NCBI GenBank assembly: GCA_905235165.1
Contig: CAJOKK010000001.1
Coordinates: 1 to 25,891 of the forward strand
Direction of reading: 5' to 3'
Length of the DNA stretch: 25,891 nucleotides
DNA from: an uncultured Atopobiaceae bacterium
GTDB taxonomy: Bacteria; Actinomycetota; Coriobacteriia; Coriobacteriales; Atopobiaceae
The translations under genes were made by a program, and so were the position numbers. Shown here piece after piece: positions 13,824 through 21,823 of this stretch. The notes beneath the pieces were generated by a model. The model had not been told where the DNA came from, ran no database searches, and was given only the letters and a program-made list of their open reading frames with translations. Within the stretch, counting starts at the first letter, position 1, and each line of letters opens with the position of its first letter.

Positions 13824-16553
13824 ATGGCCAACGGCAGCACACGAGGCAAAGCGTCAAGGCTCTTGCGCAGCGCGCTCACCGCGCTGGCGGGGGTCTGTCT
13901 TGCGTCGCTGGCGCTCGGCATGTCGATCGACCTACACAACATGCCCCTCGTGGTGATCCTGGCCAGCTGCCTCGCGGGTACGCTCGTGCTCAGCGTTGTC
14001 GTGCTCTGCCATGAGGCCGACACCATCGACGAGCAAGCGGCTGCCGCCAAGCGCGAAGAGGCCCCCACCATCGCAAGCGCACCCGCTGTTGAGAAGAACG
14101 AACCCGCCCCCAACACTCCCAGCGACGAGGACTCCCCTGCCAGCAGCGGGCAGGCGGAGAATTGCTCGAAGGCGGAGCCCGAAACTCCCGCGCCGGCAGA
14201 GCCTGAGCCCCCGACGGCTGAGCCCAAACCCGAGGCCGAGCCCACCGAGGCCGAGAGTGAACCTGCGGGCTACGAGCTTGCTTTAGAAAAGGAACAAGCG
14301 GAGCCCTCCCGCGAGCAGGACGACGAAGACACGTCCAAGCCCCTTTCGCCCGAGGTCGACATCACCCCGAGCGTCAGCTCGCTGGACGCCTGGGAGGAGG
14401 GCTCAGAACCCCCGAGCACCCTTGACCTGGGCCAGCTCAGCGACCGACTCGTGAACACCTCCGACCCCATCGCCGAGCTCAAGCTCTTCGTCGGCGACAT
14501 ACGCACGCGTGAGGCCGACGGAGACACCGCGCCTTCGCCCTTCGAGCTCTATGCGGCGCGCCTGCTCAGCGAGGCCGGCCTCTTTGACAGCGACGTCAAG
14601 TTCCCCCAGATCAGCGTCGTCCGTCCGCCCGCCTCCGACATGTTCTACCTTCGCATTCACGACAAGGTCTTGTCCTTTCACGCCTACGCGCGCGTCATCG
14701 CGCTCGAATCCGCGCTCAATGCCCTGCGCTTCAGCAACACCTACTTCGATGACCCCGACGCGCGTGAGGTCGAGGAGCACTACCAGCTCCTGCAGAAGCT
14801 CACGCGCTCCATCGCCGCCCAGAAGCCGGAGCTCGGCAAAGACACCTCCTTCGCAGGCGATGACCTCGACGGCGAATGGGCCGTTCGTCTGGGCATCTCC
14901 ACAGCCATCGAGTCTTTCCAACTGCCGCATCGCCTAGCCGCCTCTTGGCGCGTCAACGTGGCGGACGGCAACGTCGCGTTCGAGATCGAGCTCCCTCCCG
15001 AGCTGGCCTTCCCTGCTACGCGCTACGTCGAGGACCTCGGCCTCGTGCCCACGAGCCGCGACATGCGCCGCATAGCCGCCTCAGACTACGCGCTCAGGCT
15101 CGCCCTTCTGCTGGCGAACGCAGCCTTCAGCTGCTCGGAAAAGATCAAGCACGTATGGGTGGCCGGCATCGCCCCAAGCGCCGCACGGGCCCTTTGCCTG
15201 CTTTCGGTTGACTTCGACCGCTGGCGCTTCTTCCAGCTCGACCTCGCACAGCTTGGCGACCTCAGCCTGGTCTACCACTCCTTCGCGCCAACCATGCGCT
15301 ACGAGGACGGCATCCTGCGTCCCGTCACGCAGTCCTTCTCCCTCGACGAGCCACGCTTCTGCCCGCCCAGGCGCTTCATCCCCGTGTCGCTCAGCTCCCG
15401 CAAGATTGCGTCGCCCCTCGCAGAGGAGCTGCACAGCAACCACGTATGGGACCTCTCCATCGACGAGGCCTGCAAGCGCGAGGCGCTGGCAAGCGACATC
15501 GTGACGCAGATGGACGAGAGCACCGAGCACAACGTTCGCCTCATCCTTGACCTCGCGGCCGACGACCCCGACCCCATGGTGAGGTGCGCAGCCGAGCGCA
15601 CCGTGGGCAAGCTCATCGACGGCTCGCTCGAGGCAGATGCCGATGCCGTTGCCGAGGAGTTCATTGCCGGAGACGAGCTTTCCCGCGCCGTCAACCAAGC
15701 AACCGAGCTCTTGAAGCAAAAGGAGCCCGCGGCTGCGGCGGCACTTCTCCGCAGCGTCCTCGCACCCATTGACGACGCGGGGCTCTACCGCGATGGCCCG
15801 GGCCTGGAGTACCGCTTCTTCCCCAACTATGTTGAGCGTACCCTCTACAACCGCATGTTCACGCTGGACGGACACCTGCCCCAGCTCGTTCCCGAGGCCT
15901 ACTTTGATGCACACTACCTGCTCTCCTGCGCCTACCTCATGCAGAATGACGCAGAGAAGGCCTTGGTCGGCGCCCGGAGGATCGTTGAGCTCGCACCGCT
16001 CGACACCAGGAGCCAGCTGCACCTAGCCCGCTGCCTCGAGCTGACCGACCGAGATGACGAGGCCCTTGAGGTTCTCACCCACCTGCTCGAGTTCGCGCAT
16101 GACCCCGAGGGCCTGGGCATGGGCTACTATCGCATGGCCTTCTTCCAGTGGAAGGCAGGCCATACCCTCTGCGCCCAGGCGTGCTATCATTTCGCCCTGA
16201 ACTTCATGCCCTCCTACGCCCCGCTCATCACCATGGAGATGGGTGCGCTCGCCCTCAAGTCGCCAGGCAAGATTCGCGAGGACCTGACTGACGCCGAGGC
16301 CGAACAGGCGCTGCGCGACGAAAACGTTCCCCTCGCGCCAACCAGCGAGATGTCGGACGCCTTCCTCGCCTGCACGCGTGCCTCGCTTGACGCAGAGATC
16401 TTTCCCATCGCACGCAACTTCGCCTGGGTCTTGGGAGCCCTCTCGAGAAGCGACATCCTCGTTGGGGTCTTGCGTTCCATCGAGAAGGACCCGCACCAAC
16501 TCGAGGAGCCTGGCGAGCTTGATGAGCCTGACGAAGGGCTTCTCACCGATTAA
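13824..16553 (+). CDS. two-TM, Pro/Glu-linker, TPR-containing protein of unknown function
   Basis: The 909-residue product is not recognised as a named family. Two hydrophobic helices occupy about residues 14-34 and 40-62. A Glu/Pro/Ala-rich low-complexity linker (about 70-185, repeated PEPP, AEPKPEAEP) follows, then an unassigned mostly soluble domain (about 190-600). A helical region near 620-860 contains TPR-like pairs, for example AYLMQNDAEKALVGARRIVE followed by LHLARCLELTDRDDEALEVL. The C terminus is acidic. The arrangement suggests a membrane-tethered scaffold, with the large domain likely cytoplasmic if the hairpin has an N-in topology (inference). ATG 13824 follows GGAG by five bases; an in-frame ATG at 13809 is less well served. 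A HAD phosphatase gene follows after 23 bp and is probably in the same operon. Confidence 0.8.
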   Translation: MANGSTRGKASRLLRSALTALAGVCLASLALGMSIDLHNMPLVVILASCLAGTLVLSVVVLCHEADTIDEQAAAAKREEAPTIASAPAVEKNEPAPNTPSDEDSPASSGQAENCSKAEPETPAPAEPEPPTAEPKPEAEPTEAESEPAGYELALEKEQAEPSREQDDEDTSKPLSPEVDITPSVSSLDAWEEGSEPPSTLDLGQLSDRLVNTSDPIAELKLFVGDIRTREADGDTAPSPFELYAARLLSEAGLFDSDVKFPQISVVRPPASDMFYLRIHDKVLSFHAYARVIALESALNALRFSNTYFDDPDAREVEEHYQLLQKLTRSIAAQKPELGKDTSFAGDDLDGEWAVRLGISTAIESFQLPHRLAASWRVNVADGNVAFEIELPPELAFPATRYVEDLGLVPTSRDMRRIAASDYALRLALLLANAAFSCSEKIKHVWVAGIAPSAARALCLLSVDFDRWRFFQLDLAQLGDLSLVYHSFAPTMRYEDGILRPVTQSFSLDEPRFCPPRRFIPVSLSSRKIASPLAEELHSNHVWDLSIDEACKREALASDIVTQMDESTEHNVRLILDLAADDPDPMVRCAAERTVGKLIDGSLEADADAVAEEFIAGDELSRAVNQATELLKQKEPAAAAALLRSVLAPIDDAGLYRDGPGLEYRFFPNYVERTLYNRMFTLDGHLPQLVPEAYFDAHYLLSCAYLMQNDAEKALVGARRIVELAPLDTRSQLHLARCLELTDRDDEALEVLTHLLEFAHDPEGLGMGYYRMAFFQWKAGHTLCAQACYHFALNFMPSYAPLITMEMGALALKSPGKIREDLTDAEAEQALRDENVPLAPTSEMSDAFLACTRASLDAEIFPIARNFAWVLGALSRSDILVGVLRSIEKDPHQLEEPGELDEPDEGLLTD

Positions 16554-16576
16554 ACCAGCAGCTACAGGAGCATACC

Positions 16577-17248
16577 TTGGACGCACAATCGACGCTTTGG
16601 CCGCCTCGCTTTGACGCGGCGATCTTTGACTTTGACGGGACGATCGCCGAGACGGCCCACCTCTGGCAGATGGTTGACGAGGCCTTCCTGGGAGCGCGTG
16701 GCATCGCCTTCACGAAGGACTACGCCCGCACGCTCACGACCATGGGCTTTGAGCGCGGGGCACTCTACACCATCGAGCGCTATGGCCTTGACGACAAGCC
16801 CGAGGACATCGTTGCCGAGTGGGGTTCCCTAAGCCGCGCCCTCTACCGTACCAAGGTCGAGCTCAGGCCGGGCGCACGCGACTACATCCTTGCGCTGCGC
16901 GAGAAGGGCATCCCCTGTGCCCTGGCCACCAGCAACGATCCGGGCGTGCTCGACAGCATGGAGAACGTCAACATGGGCGAGCTCTTTGACGTGCGCGTGC
17001 ACGCGAACGACGTCTCGACGCCCAAGACCGAGCCAGACATCTACCTTGAGGCAGCACGTCGCCTTGGCGTTGCGCCCGAGCGCTGCATCGTCTTTGAGGA
17101 CCTCGCGGCTGGCATTCGCTCGGCAAATCGCGCGGGCATGCTTACCTGCGCCCTGAAGACCGAAGACCCCGCCCACGACTGGGACGAGGTGCGAGGGGCG
17201 GCAGACGTCTCCCTGCTCTCCTGGGACGAACTCGACCTGACCAAATAG
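16577..17248 (+). CDS. HAD superfamily phosphatase / beta-phosphoglucomutase-like hydrolase
   Basis: A 223-residue HAD subfamily IA protein: DFDGT with nucleophile Asp18 and Asp20, a helical cap (about 28-95), the motif II ATSND, the Lys motif TPKTEPD and the acidic motif VFEDLAAGI. Such enzymes dephosphorylate small sugar phosphates or isomerise hexose phosphates in the cytoplasm; the exact substrate cannot be read from sequence. The start is TTG at 16577, preceded by AGGAG at a six-base distance, with no better in-frame ATG before the catalytic motif. It follows the TPR gene by 23 bp and ends just before the second palindrome. Confidence 0.87.
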   Translation: MDAQSTLWPPRFDAAIFDFDGTIAETAHLWQMVDEAFLGARGIAFTKDYARTLTTMGFERGALYTIERYGLDDKPEDIVAEWGSLSRALYRTKVELRPGARDYILALREKGIPCALATSNDPGVLDSMENVNMGELFDVRVHANDVSTPKTEPDIYLEAARRLGVAPERCIVFEDLAAGIRSANRAGMLTCALKTEDPAHDWDEVRGAADVSLLSWDELDLTK

Positions 17249-17260
17249 CTCAGGTACCTG

Positions 17261-17332
17261 TGAGTCAAAAAGGTCTACGGTAAGTGACTCACAGGTACCT
17301 GTGAGTCACTTACCGTAGACCTTTTTGACTCA
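17261..17332. repeat. perfect 72-bp palindrome built of two inverted 31-nt units; bidirectional terminator
   Basis: Arms 17261-17296 and 17297-17332 are exactly complementary over 36 bp with no spacer (centre GGTACC). Each arm holds the 31-nt unit TGAGTCA-core-TGACTCA also found at 3922-4015, differing at two core bases. Here the A-run is at the 5' end and the T-run at the 3' end, so a transcript in either direction makes a long stem followed by UUUUU: a good intrinsic terminator for the HAD (+) and M20 (-) genes. The 17 bases at 17251-17267 repeat directly at 17292-17308. The palindrome begins 12 bp after one stop codon and ends 9 bp before the other. Confidence 0.9.
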
Positions 17333-17341
17333 TTTTGACTG

Positions 17342-18778
17342 TTAGAGCTCGATGTCCATCAGGCGCGAGATGCCCACGATGTAGAGCTTCAGGGCGCGCT
17401 TGAGCCCTGCCTCGGTCATTCCCTCGTCGGGACCATGCTCGATGCCCAGCCAGTCGGGACGCTCCTCGGTGGGAACGTTGGGGCCGAAGGCGCAGGCGCG
17501 CGGGAAGTGACGGGCATAGGTGCCGCCACCGATGACGAAGGGCTCGGCATCCGCGTCAACATAGTCGCGATAGGCGCTGAGAAGCGCCTGAATGGCCGGA
17601 AGCGACGGATCCATGTAGAAGGGCGTCTTGTTGATAATCTCTTTGAATTCGCAGCCGTGACGCTCCGCAAGCGCCTTGAAGGTATCCGTGATCTGCTCGA
17701 TGGTGATCGAGGTGGGATAGCGCACGTCGATCGAGATGCTCATGCGGCCATCGGGGAGCGTGCGCAGGACACCGGCGTTCATGGTGAGCGCACCAAAGAC
17801 CTCGTCGGAGGAGGCGATGCCCAGCGGCTCGCCATCGGTCGTGTTGGCAAGGAGGTTCACCATGCCAAGGAAGGAGCTCAGGGCGGAGTCACCCTCAAGG
17901 AGACCCGCGGCGGCAAGGAGCTTGGTCAGCTTGCCGATGGCGTTGATGGTTCCCGGCGGGAAGGCAGCGTGACCGCCAATGCCATGCGCGCTGAGACGCA
18001 CCTGGCCGCCGTCGAGGGACTCGAGCTCGAAGCCCTCGGTACCCTCAAGCGAGGGGGCAGCGTCGGCGAGAAGAACCGCCTCGGCAAGGCCTGGGATGGC
18101 ATTGGCAACGGTGCCGGCCTGGGCCGACAACAGCCAACCGCCCTGCTCGAGAACAGGCTCCTTGCTAACGAACTCGCCATGGAAGATGCCCTTCTCGCCA
18201 CAGATGAGCGGGAAGTCGGCATCGGGCGTGAAGAGGAAGTCGGGCGCATCAAAGTGCTCGAGGTACCAATCGACGTCTTCCATGCCGGTCTCTTCGTTGG
18301 TGCCCACGATGCAGCGAATCGTATACGGAAGCTTCTGGCCCGTACGACTCACCTGGTCGACAAAGAACTTCGCCGCATAGAGCGACAGGACGAAGGCGCC
18401 CTTGTCGTCCTGGACGCCGCGGCCGAGCAGGCAACCATCGCGACGCGTCACGTCGAGCGGCGGAACGGTCCAGCCAATGCCCACGGGAACGATGTCGGTA
18501 TGGGCGATGGTGGCAATCTGCTTGGAGGAGACGCCCGGAAGGTCGGCATAGCCGATGTAGCCCTCGCAGTTATGGGTCTCGAGCCCCAGTCGCTCGGCGA
18601 TCTCAAGGCCCTTGGCAAGCGCCTCATAGGGCTTGGGACCAAAGGGCTTGCCCGGCTCGGCATGCTCAAGGTCCTCAACCGACTCGATCCTCACCAGCGA
18701 GGTGATGTCGGCAACGACATCCTCCCAGACCTCATCGATAAATGCGTCGATATCGCGCTCCTGCAGCTCCTCAGCCAT
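17342..18778 (-). CDS. M20 family metallopeptidase (PepV-like dipeptidase)
   Basis: A 478-residue M20 peptidase with di-zinc ligands His93 and Asp95 (AHTDIVP), bridging Asp124 (GRGVQDDKG), the catalytic Glu pair 162-163 (GTNEETGM), a dimerisation/lid domain with AHGIGGHAAFP, and the distal zinc His in GGTYARHFP. It matches PepV/dipeptidase-type enzymes that cleave Xaa dipeptides in the cytoplasm, complementing the M18 aminopeptidase found elsewhere in the window. The frame extends to a TTG at 18808, but the ATG at 18778 has AAAGGAG nine bases upstream and is preferred. It is convergent with the HAD gene across the second palindrome. Confidence 0.92.
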   Translation of the reverse strand: MAEELQERDIDAFIDEVWEDVVADITSLVRIESVEDLEHAEPGKPFGPKPYEALAKGLEIAERLGLETHNCEGYIGYADLPGVSSKQIATIAHTDIVPVGIGWTVPPLDVTRRDGCLLGRGVQDDKGAFVLSLYAAKFFVDQVSRTGQKLPYTIRCIVGTNEETGMEDVDWYLEHFDAPDFLFTPDADFPLICGEKGIFHGEFVSKEPVLEQGGWLLSAQAGTVANAIPGLAEAVLLADAAPSLEGTEGFELESLDGGQVRLSAHGIGGHAAFPPGTINAIGKLTKLLAAAGLLEGDSALSSFLGMVNLLANTTDGEPLGIASSDEVFGALTMNAGVLRTLPDGRMSISIDVRYPTSITIEQITDTFKALAERHGCEFKEIINKTPFYMDPSLPAIQALLSAYRDYVDADAEPFVIGGGTYARHFPRACAFGPNVPTEERPDWLGIEHGPDEGMTEAGLKRALKLYIVGISRLMDIEL

Positions 18779-18843
18779 CGCGACGGGCTCCTTTCCCAAG
18801 GCATGCAAAGCTCACGCATGCGTCATGTCATTCGTTCGCTCCA

Positions 18844-18852
18844 ATAGTATCA
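18844..18852 (-). promoter_or_regulatory. possible extended -10 promoter of the M20 peptidase gene
   Basis: Minus-strand TG-A-TACTAT lies about 65 bp upstream of the ATG at 18778, without an obvious -35 box. Sequence form matches the other extended -10 candidates in this window. Confidence 0.35.
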
Positions 18853-18898
18853 GACCGAGCAAGGAGGCCCGAGGCAGCAAACGGATTGCCACGTACAC

Positions 18899-18928
18899 AA
18901 AAAGAGGGCCGCCGAAGCGACCCCCTTT
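18899..18928 (-). terminator. intrinsic terminator of cspA with UUCG tetraloop
   Basis: On the minus strand a 12-bp stem (18928-18917 with 18912-18901, two G-U wobbles) closes on C-UUCG-G, an exceptionally stable tetraloop, and is followed by UUUUU. It begins 28 bp after the cspA stop codon. Confidence 0.92.
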
Positions 18929-18956
18929 CTCGTCTGCCTATGTAATAGGGCGTGAC

Positions 18957-19160
18957 TTAGAGCTTGTGAACAGCGGAAGCCTGGAGCTTGCCGTTCTGGC
19001 CGGTGGTAATCTCGAACTCAACAGCCTGGCCCTCATCCAGCGTCTTGAAGCCGTCCATCTGGATCTCGCTGTAATGGACGAACAGATCGTCGCCATCCTC
19101 GCGAGAGATGAAGCCGTAGCCCTTGTCGGGGTTGAACCACTTAACAGTACCCTGTGCCAT
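18957..19160 (-). CDS. cspA: cold-shock protein (CspA family)
   Basis: A 67-residue single CSD protein with both RNA-binding motifs: RNP1 KGYGFI and RNP2 DLFVHYSEI, following the standard MAQGTVKWFN opening. It binds single-stranded RNA/DNA as an RNA chaperone. The frame extends upstream to 19241, but the ATG at 19160 is preceded by AGAAAGG and gives the usual family length. It has its own promoter, long leader and terminator, so it is monocistronic. The family name is certain; which paralogue it is cannot be told. Confidence 0.96.
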   Translation of the reverse strand: MAQGTVKWFNPDKGYGFISREDGDDLFVHYSEIQMDGFKTLDEGQAVEFEITTGQNGKLQASAVHKL

Positions 19161-19262
19161 GACGTGCCTTTCTTCTTTGCCCCGGTTTACCCGGAACACA
19201 ACGCTGCGCTTTCGCGCGATACAAATGCGGTAAAACCGCAAGGCGTATCATACCCTAACATC
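19161..19262 (-). other. structured 5' leader of cspA
   Basis: Between the predicted transcription start near 19263 and the ATG lie about 100 nt with three small stem-loops on the minus strand: GCGG-TTTTA-CCGC, GCGC-GAAA-GCGC (a GNRA tetraloop) and CCGG-GTAAA-CCGG. Long folded leaders are typical of cold-shock mRNAs, whose stability and translation depend on temperature; a thermosensing role here is inference. Confidence 0.45.
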
Positions 19263-19269
19263 GCAGGCG

Positions 19270-19298
19270 TGTATACCGAAAAGTCATACAGGCATCAA
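19270..19298 (-). promoter_or_regulatory. cspA promoter
   Basis: Minus-strand TTGATG (19298-19293) and TATACA (19275-19270) are separated by exactly 17 nt. The position gives a leader of about 100 nt to the cspA ATG. Confidence 0.6.
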
Positions 19299-19349
19299 AG
19301 CGATGTATCAATACGACTTACCTGCGCAAACGAGAAACAAAGCCGTAAC

Positions 19350-21272
19350 TTACTTCTTCCAGCCGTACTGGATGGTCAGCAGGCGCTCCTGGGCGAGCGG
19401 GGTCTTACGAACCTCGAGGTTCTCGATGGCGTCAGGCGAGGTCGTGACCTCGTAGCGCACCACGACGCTTTCCCCCACGTCGGCATGCACGACGCCGTAG
19501 TAGACCTGGCGATCGTACAGGGTGTGCTCCATGTCCCAGGGCTCCCCGTTAAGGGTCAAATCAGAGATCTTGCCACCAGCGGGGGCAACGAAGAGCGGCG
19601 CCAAGATCATATCGGAGTCAGTGAGCTTCTCCTCCTGGTTATAGCCCCAGATATAGCGCGGAGAATACTCCAGCTCGTCCTTCCACGCCGTGTTGCTGAT
19701 GGTGGTGGTGACATCGTAGGTCTTGCTTCCATCTGGGTTGCGCTTAGGATTGCTGACATAGGTGTCGAGCTTGGCATACCAGCCAATCTTGGCCCAGGTG
19801 TCGTCGTTCAAGAAGATGCCGAGCTCAGGCCTCGTGGGGTCATCAGAAAGGGCACCCGAGAAACCTTGACGGGCGAAGGCCTTCTGCAGGTAGTCGTTCT
19901 CAAACCAAATCTGCAGGCGATGGTCGGATGCAGATGAGCTCAGGGTTGAGTAGAGGTCGGTGAGACTGACCTTACCGAGGTCATGCATAAGCTTGTCGAA
20001 AGACAGCGAGGCAACCTCACCGAAGAAGCGGTCCTGCAGAGAGCCAGCATTGCCAAAGCGCCAATAGGCATTGCTCATGAGCTCCCAGGCGGCATTCGTC
20101 CCGTCCACCTTCGTGCCGTCGGAGGCAACCACACCGCCCGTGAGCTTGAGGATGCGCTGCAAGAAGACGGGGTCGATGGCGATGACGCCGTCGACGTGCA
20201 CGCCGCGATGGTGTTCGTAGCCCTGCGCGAGGTAGGGAGCGACGCGGCGGAAGTCGGGCAGGAAGGGAATGGAGCCCATGTTGCCCTTGAGGCCCGGGAA
20301 GAGGGCAAGCTCGTCCTCACGGAAGGTGATGAAGTCGTCAGGCTTGAGCTGCAGGGCAACGGTCTTGCCCATCTCAATCTCGCCATCGTTGACGGTAACG
20401 AGCGTCCACGAACCGGGGAAGCCGCCGTCAGAGCGCAGCTCGGCATTTGAATAGGCAACAACCAAGTAGTTGCGGGGAGCGCCATCGCCGCCCATCAGCG
20501 AATCGATCTCGGGCAGAAGCGACTGGGCGAGCTCAATCATGCCCGAAGTGGAGCCCAGGTCCTCCTTGATGCTACTGAGCGTCTCATCGAGTCGCTCGGT
20601 ATGCGCGTCGGGCAGGGCAGCGATCTTGTTGACGTTGCGCAAAAAGACCGGCGCGGCTTCTTCAAGCGAATCGGAGAGGCTGCCAAGCGCGTCGAGGTCG
20701 ACGGCCCCATTCTTGAAGACATCTTTCGCGTTCAGGATGGTGGGATTGTCGGCAACGGGAACGAGGGCGTTCTCTGCAAGGTCGACGGCAACGTCGGCAA
20801 GGGTCTGGACGCTACGAACGTCCGAGCCGAAGTAAGGGACGAAAGACGCGAGAAGCCAAGCCGGTGAGTTGACCTCTCCATGCACCTTGTGAGCCTCATC
20901 GACTACATCGGCAACCGCTTTGTCCAATGCCGCCCTGTCACCGTGCTTCATGGCACCCTTGAGGTCGTCAACGACCAGCATGGTAGCCTTTGCCTCAGCG
21001 ACGACGCTCTGCTGCGAGCGATACAGGTCAAAGCCGCAGATGACGAGAAAAGCAATGACGACTCCGACGATAAGCGCCACGATACGCGACTTGTTCCAAC
21101 CACGGTTCACGTAGTCGTAGTCGATGTCACGAAAATAATCTTGGAAGCGATTGGTAGCCGAGAGCTTGTCGTCATACGGGTCACCCGAGTTCGAGCCGTA
21201 GCCGGAGGGCCAACCCTGAGAATAGCGACTGCCCCCAAAGGAGTCGCGACCGTTTTTGTTGTAAGAGGCCAT
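19350..21272 (-). CDS. DUF4012 membrane-anchored surface protein
   Basis: The 640-residue protein has a Gly/Ser/Tyr-rich, charged cytoplasmic N terminus (1-60), one transmembrane helix (about 63-81) and a large extracytoplasmic region. Residues about 264-420 contain the DUF4012 hallmark, an RNYLVV strand followed by NAELRSDGGFPGSW and then a DGVIAIDP strand. DUF4012 proteins are common in Actinobacteria and some Firmicutes, have no established biochemical role, and are often near envelope polysaccharide genes; none is visible here. The ATG at 21272 follows GAAGGGACAGGT. The gene is 138 bp downstream of the DUF6483-like gene on the same strand and may have its own promoter near an ATGTGA/TCACAT inverted repeat. 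Confidence 0.88.
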   Translation of the reverse strand: MASYNKNGRDSFGGSRYSQGWPSGYGSNSGDPYDDKLSATNRFQDYFRDIDYDYVNRGWNKSRIVALIVGVVIAFLVICGFDLYRSQQSVVAEAKATMLVVDDLKGAMKHGDRAALDKAVADVVDEAHKVHGEVNSPAWLLASFVPYFGSDVRSVQTLADVAVDLAENALVPVADNPTILNAKDVFKNGAVDLDALGSLSDSLEEAAPVFLRNVNKIAALPDAHTERLDETLSSIKEDLGSTSGMIELAQSLLPEIDSLMGGDGAPRNYLVVAYSNAELRSDGGFPGSWTLVTVNDGEIEMGKTVALQLKPDDFITFREDELALFPGLKGNMGSIPFLPDFRRVAPYLAQGYEHHRGVHVDGVIAIDPVFLQRILKLTGGVVASDGTKVDGTNAAWELMSNAYWRFGNAGSLQDRFFGEVASLSFDKLMHDLGKVSLTDLYSTLSSSASDHRLQIWFENDYLQKAFARQGFSGALSDDPTRPELGIFLNDDTWAKIGWYAKLDTYVSNPKRNPDGSKTYDVTTTISNTAWKDELEYSPRYIWGYNQEEKLTDSDMILAPLFVAPAGGKISDLTLNGEPWDMEHTLYDRQVYYGVVHADVGESVVVRYEVTTSPDAIENLEVRKTPLAQERLLTIQYGWKK

Positions 21273-21313
21273 ACCTGTCCCTTCAGGAAATGGTCATTGA
21301 GCTGAGACAAAGC

Positions 21314-21330
21314 ATGTGAGGATATCACAT
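21314..21330. promoter_or_regulatory. ATGTGA-n5-TCACAT inverted repeat upstream of the DUF4012 gene
   Basis: Two perfect 6-bp half-sites around 5 nt lie about 45-60 bp upstream of the DUF4012 start codon, in a locally AT-rich stretch likely to hold its promoter. The arms resemble Crp-family half-sites but the spacing is one base short. Confidence 0.35.
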
Positions 21331-21410
21331 ACGTTTGTAAAGTTTGCCACAACTCTTTGGGGGACGCATGGGCGGTCCAGAGCCGGCTTCACAAGTTACC
21401 CGAAAGGAAG

Positions 21411-21803
21411 CTAGTCCTTATCGACGTAAAGCTCCAAGAACTCGTGCGGAACCACGAGGGGGTCGACGTTAAAGGAGGCAGCAACCTGGTTTGCCTGGGC
21501 AAGGCGAAGCTCTGCCAGCTGGATCTCGCCCATCTCCTCGTAGACCTTCGAGACCTCGCGCAGGGCATATACCACGTACTCCGCCAAGGCGTCGCCCACG
21601 CCAGAGAGCACCAGCATCTGCACGAGCGAGGTGGGAGCGAGCTTAAGGGCAACTTCGGCATCGAGGTCGAGGAGGTTGGCCACGGCCTGCTCCGCCTCCT
21701 TCACCTGGCCAGGGTCCTTGTCCTTGCGGGCGAGCCCCAGCGACTCGCTGACGGCGTCGACAAACTGGTTGATCACCTCAAGGAGATAGTCTTTGTGAAG
21801 CAT
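21411..21803 (-). CDS. small helical protein, DUF6483-like, last gene of the ruv cluster
   Basis: The 130-residue protein is predicted to be almost wholly alpha-helical and acidic, opening with MLHKDYLLEVINQFVDAV. That opening and the size resemble DUF6483 proteins, a TPR-like family of unknown function; I hold this assignment loosely. No catalytic or metal motif, signal peptide or membrane segment is visible. The ATG at 21803 follows GAAAGGA by six bases and lies 20 bp after the ruvB stop, so it is probably translated from the ruvCAB mRNA and would share SOS induction. Confidence 0.7.
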   Translation of the reverse strand: MLHKDYLLEVINQFVDAVSESLGLARKDKDPGQVKEAEQAVANLLDLDAEVALKLAPTSLVQMLVLSGVGDALAEYVVYALREVSKVYEEMGEIQLAELRLAQANQVAASFNVDPLVVPHEFLELYVDKD

Positions 21804-21823
21804 GGGTCATCCTTTCTTGTTGG

